Assembly: GCF_001422445.1 (NCBI RefSeq)
Contig: NZ_LMNA01000025.1
Coordinates: 187,061-251,060 of the forward strand
From: Pseudorhodoferax sp. Leaf274
GTDB lineage: Bacteria > Pseudomonadota > Gammaproteobacteria > Burkholderiales > Burkholderiaceae_C
DNA: 64,000 nucleotides
Direction of reading: 5' to 3'
Part shown: piece by piece, positions 1 through 7,878 of the stretch
Layout of the letters: each line of letters starts with the position of its first letter
Numbering within the stretch: the first letter of the stretch is position 1
Made by a program: the position numbers and the translations under genes
Notes under the pieces: model-generated
What the model saw: only the letters and a program-made list of their open reading frames with translations
Databases searched by the model: none
Told to the model about the DNA's origin: nothing

Positions 1-437
1 AAGCAGGCCTGCATGATCTCGTCCGGTGCATCTTCGCCGCCGAAATCGCCGCAGAGCGCCGGGCCGGCCCAGCTGATGCCGCCGGTGCGCGCCAGCAGCG
101 CCAGCTGCAAGGCCGTGAAGTCGCTGTGGCCGACGAAGCGCAGGCCACGGGCCGCGGCGCGCGCCAGCACGGGGTAGCGGATGCGGTCCAGGATGCGCGT
201 CAGCCCATAGCCGCCGCGCGAGATCAGGGCGATGTCCGCGCCGCTGGCGGCCGCGCGGTGCACCGCTGCCAACCGCGTGTCGTCGTCGCCGGCAAAGCGC
301 ATGTGGCTCTTGAGCGCGGCCTCGTCGACCTCGACCGCATGGCCTTGTTCGCGCAGGCGCTGCACCGCGCGCCGGAAGGCGGCCTTGTCGCGCACTGCGC
401 CGGCAGGAGAGTAGATGTAGATGTGCTTGGAATTCAC
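1..437 (-). CDS. LD-carboxypeptidase (peptidase S66 family), 3' part missing
   Basis: This is the N-terminal 145 residues of a muramoyl-tetrapeptide LD-carboxypeptidase; the rest lies beyond the left edge. The family trims the terminal D-Ala from tetrapeptides during cytoplasmic murein recycling. The N-terminus reads HIYIYSPAGAVRD, followed by SRGGYGLTRIL and then VGHSDFTALQLAL. In that last motif Ser105 is the expected nucleophile of the S66 Ser-His-Glu triad; the Glu and His would be in the missing part. The start is a GTG whose last two bases plus the next A form the TGA stop of the upstream tadA fusion (GTGA overlap), so the two are probably translationally coupled. No signal peptide is visible, which fits a cytoplasmic enzyme. 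The family call is firm; activity cannot be judged from half a protein. Confidence 0.88.
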   Translation of the reverse strand, partial: MNSKHIYIYSPAGAVRDKAAFRRAVQRLREQGHAVEVDEAALKSHMRFAGDDDTRLAAVHRAAASGADIALISRGGYGLTRILDRIRYPVLARAAARGLRFVGHSDFTALQLALLARTGGISWAGPALCGDFGGEDAPDEIMQAC

Positions 438-1726
438 CGGCGGGAGTATCCCACCGCGAATCCGTCGAGCAGGCGGCGCGCCAGTGTGGCCGTCGTGCCT
501 AGCTTCGTGTCTGCGTTGGCACGCGCATCGGCATGCGCATCGGCATGCGCATCGGCACCTGCATCGGCGTCCGATGGCGGCTGCGCTGCGGGCCAGTCGG
601 GTGCGCTGCACGCGTCCATCGCCCAGCGCTGCCATGCGCGCGGCCCGGCGCGGTGGCCGGCATCGGGAAACGGCGCGTCGTCGCTCCCCCTCGCAGGGTC
701 GTCGTGCAGCAGTTGCACCGCCTCCAGCGCCTGGACCGGCTGCCACCCCGCGGGCCAGGGGCCAGCATCGGGCCGCAGAACGACCGCCTTCGACAGTCGG
801 GCATCCAGGGCGGCGATGCCGCGGTAGCGTGCCGGTGCGCGCCGCGGCAGGTCCAGCGCCAGCAAGCCTCCCCTGCCCTGCAGCACGAGCACGATGTCGT
901 GCAGGCCCAGCGACTGCACCAGTTCGTCGAGCACATCACGGTGCCAGTCAACACGGTGCGCGCCCTCCTTCTTGGGCTTGTCGCTCATGCCGAATCCCGG
1001 CATGTCCACGGCGACGACGCGGTGCCCCGCCGCGGTCCAGACCGGCAGCAGCGTGCGGAAGTCGTGGCTCCAGCCCTGCGCGCCATGCACGCACAGCAGC
1101 GTCAGCGGATCGGCGCTGCCCCGGCCACGCTCGTCCAGGTAATGCATCGACAAGCCGGCCAGGCTGGGCAGGCTGCGGATGTGCTGCCCCCGCCACGGGT
1201 AGCCGGCAAGCCCCTCGAAACGTTCTGCCGGCGTGCGCAGGGCGTCCTCGCGCAGGGGTACGCGCGCGGTAGCCTGCGCCTGCCGCTGGCGCACGAAGAA
1301 GTCGCGCAGCAAGGCGCTGCAGGGCTCGGCCAGGACGCCCCCGCGCACTGTGGTGCGGTGGTTCAAGGCGGCCTGGGCGAACAGGTCGACGACCGAACCG
1401 GCCGCGCCCGTCTTTGGGTCGGCCGCGCCGTAGACCACGCGCGACAGCCGCGCATGCAGCATCGCGCCGCTGCACATCGCACAGGGCTCCAGCGTGACGA
1501 ACAGTTCGCAGTCTTCGAGCCGGTAGTTGCCCAGTGCCTGGCCCGCCGCACGCAGCGCGACGATCTCCGCGTGCGCGCTGGGATCGCACCGCGCGATCGG
1601 CGCATTGGCGCCCACGCCGACCACCCTGCCCTGGTGCAGCACGACCGCGCCGACCGGTACCTCGCCCTGCGTTGCCGCCATGCGCGCCTGCTGCAGCGCG
1701 AGGGCCATGGCCTCGTCGTCCGTCAT
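434..1726 (-). CDS. tadA: tRNA adenosine(34) deaminase TadA fused to a degenerate alpha/beta hydrolase
   Basis: A 430-residue fusion. Residues 1-150 are TadA, which converts A34 to inosine in tRNA-Arg(ACG). The zinc site is complete, with HAE at 52-54 and PCAMC giving Cys82 and Cys85. Residues 190-370 resemble a haloalkane-dehalogenase-type alpha/beta hydrolase: VHG at 213-215 and DMPGFGMSDKP at 241. The nucleophile elbow, normally QDWGG in that class, reads QGRGG at 283-287, so the Asp is replaced by Gly and the domain is probably catalytically dead. A low-complexity Ala/Asp tail (386-406) comes from a 12-base tandem repeat. I placed the start at ATG 1726 because the longer frame would begin inside the tRNA gene. 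The final bases overlap the LD-carboxypeptidase start. The TadA call is secure. The role of the second domain is unknown. Confidence 0.92.
   Translation of the reverse strand: MTDDEAMALALQQARMAATQGEVPVGAVVLHQGRVVGVGANAPIARCDPSAHAEIVALRAAGQALGNYRLEDCELFVTLEPCAMCSGAMLHARLSRVVYGAADPKTGAAGSVVDLFAQAALNHRTTVRGGVLAEPCSALLRDFFVRQRQAQATARVPLREDALRTPAERFEGLAGYPWRGQHIRSLPSLAGLSMHYLDERGRGSADPLTLLCVHGAQGWSHDFRTLLPVWTAAGHRVVAVDMPGFGMSDKPKKEGAHRVDWHRDVLDELVQSLGLHDIVLVLQGRGGLLALDLPRRAPARYRGIAALDARLSKAVVLRPDAGPWPAGWQPVQALEAVQLLHDDPARGSDDAPFPDAGHRAGPRAWQRWAMDACSAPDWPAAQPPSDADAGADAHADAHADARANADTKLGTTATLARRLLDGFAVGYSRR
519..566. repeat. 12-base tandem repeat inside the tadA fusion
   Basis: Four consecutive 12-base units. 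Two are identical copies of GCATGCGCATCG (531-542 and 543-554), flanked by one diverged copy on each side (519-530 and 555-566). On the coding (minus) strand they encode an Ala/Asp/His-rich run near the C-terminus. The unit is a multiple of three, so copy-number change would not shift the frame. Confidence 0.8.
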
Positions 1727-1804
1727 GGGCGGAAGGTGGCGCGGATCCGGGAAGGGAGCTTGAGCATCGACGGCATGGCGGATGTCCCAAGGAGAGAAAG
1801 ATGG

Positions 1805-1880
1805 TGGTAGGACGTACTGGGGTCGAACCAGTGACAAACGGATTAAAAGTCCGCTGCTCTACCAACTGAGCTAACGTCCC
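1805..1880 (-). tRNA. tRNA-Lys (anticodon TTT)
   Basis: The minus strand folds into a 76-base tRNA. The acceptor strand GGGACGT pairs with ACGTCCT (one G-U pair), and the D arm contains GCTCAGTTGGTAGAGC. The anticodon stem-loop has CTTTTAA with anticodon TTT (Lys), and the T arm contains GGTTCGACCCC. The terminal CCA is encoded at 1805-1807. It lies between tadA and tcdA on the same strand. Confidence 0.97.
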
Positions 1881-1905
1881 ACTGCTGTACGCAGCAAAGC
1901 CAGCG

Positions 1906-1911
1906 ATTATA
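1906..1911 (-). promoter_or_regulatory. -10 element for tRNA-Lys
   Basis: A perfect TATAAT on the minus strand, 25 bases before the tRNA 5' end. No convincing -35 hexamer is seen at 16-18 bases spacing. The position suits a short leader trimmed by RNase P. Confidence 0.6.
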
Positions 1912-1921
1912 GCCAGACGAA

Positions 1922-2707
1922 TCAGGCTTTCTGAGCGCGCCTTGCGATTTGATCGAGCATCCAACCCGCGGCGCACTGGCCGAAGGTGGCCGTGACGCTG
2001 ACCACGGACCCATAGCCATGGCAGTTCAGGCTGCCGTCGCCCGAAATGGCGCAGGAGGGGTCGGGCGGCGCCACAGGTTCGCGGCTGAACACGCAGGCCA
2101 CGCCCATGCGTTTGCCGTCGCGCGGCGCCTGGTGGTGCTTGCGCAGGCGCTGGCGCAACTGGGCCAGTAGCGGGTCGTGCGTGACGGCGGCCAGGTCGTC
2201 GATCTGCACCTCGTGCGCCAGGCGCTTGCCGCCTGCCGCGCCCACGCCGATGAACAGCCGGCGCCCTGCAGCCGCACTGCGGGCCCAAGCCGCAATCGCG
2301 GTTTTCGCGGCCATCTGGTCGCAGGCGTCGATGACGGCGTCGGCATCGGGCGGCAGCAAGGCCGGCCAGTTGTCGGGCGTCACGAAATCGTCGACGGCGT
2401 GCACCGTGCAGCCTGGATGGATCTGCGCGATGCGCTCGCGCATGGCCAGCACCTTGGCCTGGCCCACCGTGGCTTGCAGGGCGTGGATCTGGCGGTTGAT
2501 GTTCGATTCGGCGATGTGGTCCATGTCGACCAGCGTCAACTGCGCCACGCCGCTGCGCGCCAGGGCCTCGGCCGCCCACGAGCCGACGCCGCCGATGCCC
2601 ACCACGACGGCATGCGCGCCGCGGATGGCTGCCGCGCCCGCCATGCCATAGAGCCGCTCCAGCCCGCCGAAGCGCCGCGCCAGGTCCGCTTCGTCCGGCG
2701 CGGTCAT
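1922..2707 (-). CDS. tcdA: tRNA threonylcarbamoyladenosine dehydratase (TcdA/CsdL)
   Basis: A 261-residue member of the E1-like ThiF/MoeB superfamily. TcdA uses ATP to cyclise the t6A37 modification of tRNA to ct6A. The nucleotide-binding loop GIGGVGSWAAEALARSG and the following acidic strand with DMDHIAESNINRQ are intact. The C-terminal GDGSLNCHGYGSV and VTATFG segments are typical of TcdA and are not expected in ThiF or MoeB. The length is close to the usual 260-270. ATG 2707 overlaps the stop of the YeeE/YedE gene (ATGA), so the two are cotranscribed. Its neighbours tadA and tRNA-Lys (itself an ANN-decoding, t6A-type tRNA) are also tRNA-related, though this may be coincidence. Confidence 0.93.
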   Translation of the reverse strand: MTAPDEADLARRFGGLERLYGMAGAAAIRGAHAVVVGIGGVGSWAAEALARSGVAQLTLVDMDHIAESNINRQIHALQATVGQAKVLAMRERIAQIHPGCTVHAVDDFVTPDNWPALLPPDADAVIDACDQMAAKTAIAAWARSAAAGRRLFIGVGAAGGKRLAHEVQIDDLAAVTHDPLLAQLRQRLRKHHQAPRDGKRMGVACVFSREPVAPPDPSCAISGDGSLNCHGYGSVVSVTATFGQCAAGWMLDQIARRAQKA

Positions 2708-3819
2708 GCCGAGCGCTCCAGGCGCCAATGCTGGTAGCGCAATGCGGCCACGGCGCCGGCCAGGATCGCGGCCAGGGCGACGAAACTGGTCAGGCTCAGC
2801 GTGGACAGCCCCGACAAGCCCTGGCCGATGGTGCAACCCATGGCGGTGACGCCCCCCACGCCCATCAGCACGGCGCCGCAAAGGTGGTTGGCCAGATCGC
2901 CGGGGCCGCCGAAGCCCTCCCAGCGAAAGCGGTGCGAGGCCAGTGCCACCACCGCCGAGCCCGCGACCACCCCGACGACCGAGACGATGCCGAGCGTCAA
3001 CACGCGGCTGTTGTCGCTGAAGAACATCAACCAGTCCAGCGCGTGGGCGTAGGGCGCGACGAAGCTCAGCGCCTCGATGCGTCCTGAGTAGGTGCCGACG
3101 AAGGCCTCCTGCAATGTTTCCGGGTGCTCTGCGACATGGCCGAGATGCCCGCTGACCCACCACATGGCGACCAGCACCGCACCGATGCCCAGCCCGGCGA
3201 GCAGATTCCCGGCGCGCACGAAGCCGTCGCCCACGAGCGCCCACCCCACCAGCGCACCGCCGACGACCAGCCCCAGCGCCAGGCTGGTGGCCGGCAAGCC
3301 CCACCCGGCCACGGGCGCCAGCAGCTGCGGCAAGGCGGCCTGCGTGCCAAGCTGCCACGACACCGGGTCGACCGTGGCCACACGCACGACCGCGGTGATG
3401 CCGCGCAGCGTCGCGCCCGCCGCGACGGCCATCACCACGAAGACGACCACGGCCTTGAGGCTGCCGCCGCCAATGCGCACGAGCGTCTTGCTGCCGCAGC
3501 CCGAGGCCAGGACCATGCCGAAGCCGAACATGCCGCCGCCCACGAGGGCCGAGAGCCACAGCCAGCGGTTCGATGCGTACAGGGTGCTGGACGGGTCGAT
3601 CCGCCCGGAGAACACGAGCGCGCCGAAGCCCAGCACCGCAACGCCGGCGGCCAGGGCCCATTGCCGCATCCGCGTCCAATCGCCCATGTTCACGATGTCG
3701 CTGACAGCGCCCATGGTGCAGAAATGCGTGCGCTGGGCAACCGCACCGAACACCATGGACAGCGCCAGCGCCGCCCACAGCACCTGGTGCGTGAGCTGGG
3801 GAATGTCGGGAGACTGCAT
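2704..3819 (-). CDS. YeeE/YedE family sulfur-compound transporter
   Basis: A 371-residue integral membrane protein with about ten hydrophobic segments. It matches the YeeE/YedE (TsuA-like) family, which takes up thiosulfate or related sulfur species through conserved cysteines. Three signature cysteines are present: Cys34 in RTHFCTMGAVSD, Cys108 in ASGCGSKTL and Cys329 in GCTIGQGLSG. The full length suggests a two-repeat single-chain form. No TusA-like partner gene is adjacent. It is coupled to tcdA by an ATGA overlap, and TcdA is linked to sulfur-relay (Csd) genes in other bacteria. The substrate (thiosulfate or other) cannot be read from the sequence. Confidence 0.88.
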   Translation of the reverse strand: MQSPDIPQLTHQVLWAALALSMVFGAVAQRTHFCTMGAVSDIVNMGDWTRMRQWALAAGVAVLGFGALVFSGRIDPSSTLYASNRWLWLSALVGGGMFGFGMVLASGCGSKTLVRIGGGSLKAVVVFVVMAVAAGATLRGITAVVRVATVDPVSWQLGTQAALPQLLAPVAGWGLPATSLALGLVVGGALVGWALVGDGFVRAGNLLAGLGIGAVLVAMWWVSGHLGHVAEHPETLQEAFVGTYSGRIEALSFVAPYAHALDWLMFFSDNSRVLTLGIVSVVGVVAGSAVVALASHRFRWEGFGGPGDLANHLCGAVLMGVGGVTAMGCTIGQGLSGLSTLSLTSFVALAAILAGAVAALRYQHWRLERSA

Positions 3820-3846
3820 CGGCGCAATTCTAGGGAGACGGGCGCA

Positions 3847-4824
3847 TCAGCCGGCCGCGCGGCCGCCCAGCGGCGCGACCTGCCGGATCCACGCGTGGAT
3901 CTCGTGCGGTGCCAGAAGACCGGGCTCGACAGGTTTGAACGGCCTGCGCATGAAGGCCCCGATCTCGGCCGCGTCGACGCGGTCGATGACCAGCACCCGG
4001 TCGGGATCGAAGAATCTGTCGTCGCGCGCCGACGCCCGGTTGGTGACGATCTTCTTCTGCAGGAACAGGGCCTCCATGCTTCGCAGCGTGGGCCCCGACT
4101 GGTGGTGCTGGATGATCTCGACCAGGCAGGCGGCGCGCTGGCTCGCGCGCAGGTTGCGCGCGTAGGGGATCCAGTGGTCCTGCAGGTGCGCCCTGAGCGG
4201 CGGGGCGTACGCTTTCCCGCGGTCGGCGACCACATGGAAGTGGTGGTCCAGCCCCAGCTGCTCGATCGCGGCCTTGAGTTCCAGCAGCAACCCGAGCCGC
4301 CCTTTGTCGACACCGGAGAAGTAGAACGCCGGCCGGATGCCGGCATCGGCGCCTGCGAGGGCTGGCACGTGCCGGTAGGGCTGCGGTGCGATGTGCAGCC
4401 CATACGCCATGGCGTCGTCCTGGTCGAAGGTGTGGATGTCGTCGGCGATCGCCTTGAGCTGCGCCACCTGGCGCCGGCTGTGCGCCAGGCTCTGCTTGAT
4501 CCTGGCGACCGGATTCCACAGGAACACATGGAGCCTGCGGGCACTGACGTACTTGGCGATGCTCGCGATGTTGTGGAGGTTCTCCATCGCGAAGAACAGC
4601 ACCACGTCGGTGCTTGCGATGGTCCCGAGCCGCCGGCGCGTCGTCGCATCGGGATACAGGCCGAGCCTGGTGCCGCGCAGGCTGGACTCGATGCCCCGGC
4701 CGATGCGGCCCATCCAGCTGTCGGGCATCTCGCGGTACGCGATCAAGCGGGTGTCCTCGTCGCTGTAGCCTTCGAAAACGAAAGAAGCCAACTCGGAGTT
4801 CGAGTTGTAGACGATGTGGCGCAT
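3847..4824 (-). CDS. Putative glycosyltransferase-like protein
   Basis: A 325-residue protein I cannot assign to a named family. It has no signal peptide or membrane segment, so it is probably cytoplasmic. The N-terminal half contains the alternating strand-helix pattern STDVVLFFAMENLHNIAS and RLHVFLWNPV. The C-terminal half has FYFSGVDKGRLGLLLEL, HFHVVADRGK and a segment HHQSGPTLRSMEALFLQKKI. That layout resembles GT-B glycosyltransferases and capsule or LPS synthesis proteins, where a conserved acidic or Ser residue near S-x-R-x-x-E-A-L binds the sugar nucleotide. It sits between the YeeE gene and the tol-pal block, with an LPS cluster about 3 kb further on. Function is inferred from fold-like features only. 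Confidence 0.5.
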   Translation of the reverse strand: MRHIVYNSNSELASFVFEGYSDEDTRLIAYREMPDSWMGRIGRGIESSLRGTRLGLYPDATTRRRLGTIASTDVVLFFAMENLHNIASIAKYVSARRLHVFLWNPVARIKQSLAHSRRQVAQLKAIADDIHTFDQDDAMAYGLHIAPQPYRHVPALAGADAGIRPAFYFSGVDKGRLGLLLELKAAIEQLGLDHHFHVVADRGKAYAPPLRAHLQDHWIPYARNLRASQRAACLVEIIQHHQSGPTLRSMEALFLQKKIVTNRASARDDRFFDPDRVLVIDRVDAAEIGAFMRRPFKPVEPGLLAPHEIHAWIRQVAPLGGRAAG

Positions 4825-4861
4825 GAGAGAGGCAGCACGTCGGGCCCATGCACCACCGCAA

Positions 4862-4882
4862 CCTGCCCTCAGAGCGGGCAGG
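4862..4882 (-). terminator. Hairpin after cpoB
   Basis: Inverted repeat CCTGCCC / GGGCAGG with a 7-base loop, starting 7 bases after the cpoB stop on the minus strand. There is only a weak T run, so it may act as a Rho-dependent or pausing terminator for tolB-pal-cpoB. Confidence 0.5.
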
Positions 4883-4888
4883 CTGCGA

Positions 4889-5695
4889 TCAGCGCATCTT
4901 GGCCAGGCGGTCCTTGGCAGCTGTGGCGGCTTCGGACTGCGGATAGACCTTGATCAGGTCTTCCAGCGTCTTGCGCGCGCCGCGCACTTCCTTGAGTTCC
5001 AACTGGCAGTTGGCGATGGAGAGCGCGGCTTCCGGCGCGCGCGGATGGTTCGCGTCCACCGTCAGCATGCTCTTGAAGTTGCCGATGGCCGCCTGGTAGT
5101 CGCGCGTGGCGTACTGCGCATTGCCCAGCCAGAACAGCGCCAGGGCGCGGTAGCCGCTTTGCGGATACCGCTTCATGAAGTCGGTGAACGCAGCGCCGGC
5201 GGCTGGAAACTCACCCTTGCGGAAGACCGCCAGGGCCGCTTCGTAGTCGCGCGTCTCGGCCGGATCGGCCAGGAACTCGCGCCCGTCGACCGTCACCTTG
5301 CCCGGCTCGAACTTGCGCAGGCGCTCGTCCACGCCCTGCGCGATGTCCTTCTGGCGCCGCTGGACTTCGGCGACATCGCGGGCCAGTTGCTCCTCCTGGC
5401 CCCGCGCCTTCGCCAGGTCGGCGCGCAAGGCGTCGATCTGGGTCTGCAGGTCCAGCAGGCTGCGCCGCATCTGGGTGTTCTCGTCGTTCACCCGGCGCAG
5501 TTCGTCGCCCGCCTTCTGCTGCGCCGCCTGCAAGGCATCGTGGCGCTGGCGCAGCTCCAGGATCGCGCGGCGCGCCTCGTCGTCGCCGAACAGCGCGTGC
5601 GCCGGCATGCTGGCCAGCAGCGCCGTGCCCAGGCACGCCGCCATGGCTGCGCGCGCGCTCGCACGCATCACTGCTGTCGTGCGCATGCGCTTCAA
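4889..5695 (-). CDS. cpoB: Cell division coordinator CpoB (YbgF), Tol-Pal associated
   Basis: A periplasmic protein of 268 residues that couples Tol-Pal outer-membrane constriction with PBP1B peptidoglycan synthesis. A signal peptide ends near MPAHA. A coiled coil follows (about 50-125, rich in Leu/Glu/Arg), then C-terminal TPR repeats (SGYRALALFWLGNAQYATRDYQAAI, HPRAPEAALSIANCQLEL, SEAATAAKDRL). The longest start is TTG 5695, overlapping the pal stop (TTGA). An ATG three codons later (5686) is an equally good start. It is the last gene of the tolB-pal-cpoB run, the usual order, and a hairpin follows it. Confidence 0.93.
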   Translation of the reverse strand: MKRMRTTAVMRASARAAMAACLGTALLASMPAHALFGDDEARRAILELRQRHDALQAAQQKAGDELRRVNDENTQMRRSLLDLQTQIDALRADLAKARGQEEQLARDVAEVQRRQKDIAQGVDERLRKFEPGKVTVDGREFLADPAETRDYEAALAVFRKGEFPAAGAAFTDFMKRYPQSGYRALALFWLGNAQYATRDYQAAIGNFKSMLTVDANHPRAPEAALSIANCQLELKEVRGARKTLEDLIKVYPQSEAATAAKDRLAKMR

Positions 5696-6228
5696 CGGTA
5701 GGTGATTTCGGCGCGGCGGTTCTTGGCGTAGGCGGCCTCGTCGGAACCTTGCACGGCCGGCTTTTCCTTGCCGAAGCTCACGGCTTCCATCTGGCCATCG
5801 GCCACGCCCAGCAGGCCCAGTGCGCGGCGCACGGCCTCCGAACGCTTCTGGCCCAGCGCCAGGTTGTACTCGCGGCCGCCGCGCTCGTCGGTGTGGCCTT
5901 CGATCACGGTCTTGCGGTTGCGGTCGGCTCGCAGGAAGCGCGCGTTGTTCTCGATGGTGGTCTGCTCGTTGGCTTCGATGCTGTAGCTGTCATAGCCGAA
6001 GTACACGGTGCGCGCACCGGCCGGGCCACCGGCCAGGTCGTTGGACTTGCTCAGGTCCACCGGCGCCACGCTGCTCTGGCCCACGTTGCCCGAACCGGCA
6101 CCTTGCGAGCCGATGGACGAGGCCGAGGTACCGGACTTGTCCTGCACCGGCACATCGTCCAGCTTCACGGGCGAACTGCAACCCGCCAGCGCGGCGGCCA
6201 CGATCACGGTCAATACGAACTGCTTCAT
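5692..6228 (-). CDS. pal: Peptidoglycan-associated lipoprotein Pal
   Basis: A 178-residue outer-membrane lipoprotein. The lipobox LAGC places the acylated Cys at residue 16. After a Ser/Gly-rich linker comes an OmpA-like domain carrying the diaminopimelate-binding signature (IEGHTDERGGREYNLALG), then RRAEITYR at the C-terminus. It anchors the outer membrane to peptidoglycan and binds TolB. It lies 33 bases after tolB and overlaps the TTG start of cpoB. Confidence 0.97.
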   Translation of the reverse strand: MKQFVLTVIVAAALAGCSSPVKLDDVPVQDKSGTSASSIGSQGAGSGNVGQSSVAPVDLSKSNDLAGGPAGARTVYFGYDSYSIEANEQTTIENNARFLRADRNRKTVIEGHTDERGGREYNLALGQKRSEAVRRALGLLGVADGQMEAVSFGKEKPAVQGSDEAAYAKNRRAEITYR

Positions 6229-6261
6229 TTCACACTCCCCTTTTTGACAAAAAAAAGATGC

Positions 6262-7548
6262 TCAGGCCTTCAGGAACGGGCCCCAGTCGGGCTCGCGGAT
6301 GTCGCCGGCCTGGCCCGCCAGGCGGGCCTTGATCTTGCCGTCCAGCGTGGTCGTCATCAATGCCTCGCGGCCATTCTGGACCGTGGCGTAGACCAGCAGC
6401 TTGCTGTTGGGCGCAAAGCTCGGGCGTTCGTCGGCCGTGGTGTCGGTGATGCCCGTCACGGTGGACGTCGCCAGTTCCATGACCTGCAGCCGGAACGCGC
6501 CACCGATGCGCGACACATAGGCCAGCCAGCGGCCATCCGGGCTCAGCGCGGGCGAGATGTTGTAGCTGCCGCTGAAGGTGACGCGCTCGGCCCCGCCGCC
6601 GGAGGCCGGCATGCGGTAGATCTGCGGCGCACCGCCGCGGTCGCTCACGAAATAGAGGCTCTTGCCGTCGGGCGAGAACGCCGGCTCGGTGTCGATGCTG
6701 TTCGACTGGGTCAGCCGGCGCGGCTCGCCGCCGTTGATGTCGATCGCATAGAGCTGCGAGCCGCCGTCGCGCGTGAGCGTGGCGGCCAGCGTGCGGCCGT
6801 CCGGCGACCAGGCTGGCGCGCTGTTGGAGCCGCGGAAATTGGCCACCAGCCGGCGCCGCCCGCTGGCCACGTCGTGCACGTAGATCACGGGCTTGCGCGA
6901 CTCGAACGACACGTAGGCCAGCTGCTGGCCCGTCGGCGACCAGGCCGGCGAGATGATCGACTCGGGGCTGGCCAGTGCGGTCTGGCTGTTCTCGCCATCG
7001 GCATCGGCCACCCACAGCGTGTAGCGCTGGCCGGCCCGCGTGACGTAGGCGATGCGCGTGGAGAACACCCCGCGCTCGCCGGTGAGCTTCTCGTAGACGT
7101 AGTCCGCGATGCGGTGGGCCGACAGGCGCAGGTCGGCCTGCACCACGCTGTAGCTCTGGCCTCCGAGGTCCTGGCCGCGCACCACGTCCCACAGGCGAAA
7201 GCGCACGTCGAAGCGGCCATCGGCCAGGCGCGTCACGCTGCCAGTCAGCAGCGAATCGGCGGCGCGCTGGCGCCACTGGGCCATGTCGGGGCGCGAGGCC
7301 TCGTCGAGCGCCGCGCCGGACACATCGACGCCACGGAACTGGCCGCTGCGCTCGAGGTCGGCCTGCACGATGGCAGCGATCTTCTGGGGAGACTGGTCAT
7401 CGCCGCGAAAGGTGGCGACGGCGATGGGCAGCTGGGTCAGGCCCACGCCGGTGACTTCGACACGGAACTGCGCCCACGCGGGCAAGGCACCGGCAAGCGC
7501 CAGGCCTGCGACACAGTGCCGGCGTCGGGGAGAGAACTCGAATGGCAT
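6262..7548 (-). CDS. tolB: Tol-Pal system protein TolB
   Basis: A 428-residue periplasmic protein that relays the TolA/TolQR force to Pal. The signal peptide ends near LPAWAQ. The N-terminal domain (about 27-165) is followed by a six-bladed propeller with repeated SPDG-type turns (AWSPDGRTLAAT, AFSPDGKSLYFV, ALSPDGRWLAYV). Length is normal. The usual upstream partners tolQ, tolR and tolA are absent: 362 bases of non-genic sequence and then divergent LPS genes lie upstream. No Shine-Dalgarno sequence precedes ATG 7548; the nearby GGAGG is on the opposite strand. Confidence 0.96.
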   Translation of the reverse strand: MPFEFSPRRRHCVAGLALAGALPAWAQFRVEVTGVGLTQLPIAVATFRGDDQSPQKIAAIVQADLERSGQFRGVDVSGAALDEASRPDMAQWRQRAADSLLTGSVTRLADGRFDVRFRLWDVVRGQDLGGQSYSVVQADLRLSAHRIADYVYEKLTGERGVFSTRIAYVTRAGQRYTLWVADADGENSQTALASPESIISPAWSPTGQQLAYVSFESRKPVIYVHDVASGRRRLVANFRGSNSAPAWSPDGRTLAATLTRDGGSQLYAIDINGGEPRRLTQSNSIDTEPAFSPDGKSLYFVSDRGGAPQIYRMPASGGGAERVTFSGSYNISPALSPDGRWLAYVSRIGGAFRLQVMELATSTVTGITDTTADERPSFAPNSKLLVYATVQNGREALMTTTLDGKIKARLAGQAGDIREPDWGPFLKA

Positions 7549-7613
7549 GGAGGAAATGTAATGAACGCGAGCACTCGGGTCAGATCAACCCCAAGAAGTT
7601 CCCGATCAAGGTT

Positions 7614-7820
7614 TCAAAATGTTGTTGGCACGTCGAGCGCCGATGCTCGGCCGCGCAGCACACGCGCGCTATAGGACACCAGCGCAATCGCCTGCGCGAC
7701 GGGGCCAGAAAACACATCACCCGTGCGCGGCAGCATCCACTTGCCGGTATCTGGCAGGCGGGGCGGTGTGGGGTGGATCAGCACGGAAAGCGGTGGCGGG
7801 GACGGTGGCGGCAGCGCCAC
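7614..7820 (-). CDS. Possible small hypothetical protein
   Basis: A 68-codon frame from GTG 7820. It has strong G/C use at third codon positions over most of its length, a Pro-rich start (ALPPPSPPP) and a semi-hydrophobic middle (SGPVAQAIALVSYSARVL). There is no Shine-Dalgarno sequence, and I recognise no family. It could be chance coding bias in GC-rich DNA, or the relic of a larger gene, since it stays open upstream into the antisense of waaL. Its orientation matches tolB, which begins 66 bases later. Confidence 0.2.
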   Translation of the reverse strand: MALPPPSPPPLSVLIHPTPPRLPDTGKWMLPRTGDVFSGPVAQAIALVSYSARVLRGRASALDVPTTF

Positions 7821-7872
7821 GGTGGGCGAGGATAGCAGGTTCCGATGGCCCGATTTGGCGCGACTTCGGCCC

Positions 7873-7878
7873 GATAAT
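7873..7878 (+). promoter_or_regulatory. Candidate -10 element of the LPS block
   Basis: GATAAT 32 bases before the proposed GTG start of waaL. The best -35-like sequence upstream (TTTGGC) has a spacing of only about 13 bases, so the assignment is tentative. Confidence 0.35.

Noticed and set aside
1727-1837. Longer N-terminus for tadA starting at 1837
   Set aside because: It would begin inside tRNA-Lys (1805-1880) and adds a non-conserved leader. ATG 1726 gives a normal TadA N-terminus.
5749-7674. 641-codon plus-strand frame opposite pal and tolB
   Set aside because: It is a GC-rich antisense shadow with no recognisable domain, covering two certain genes.
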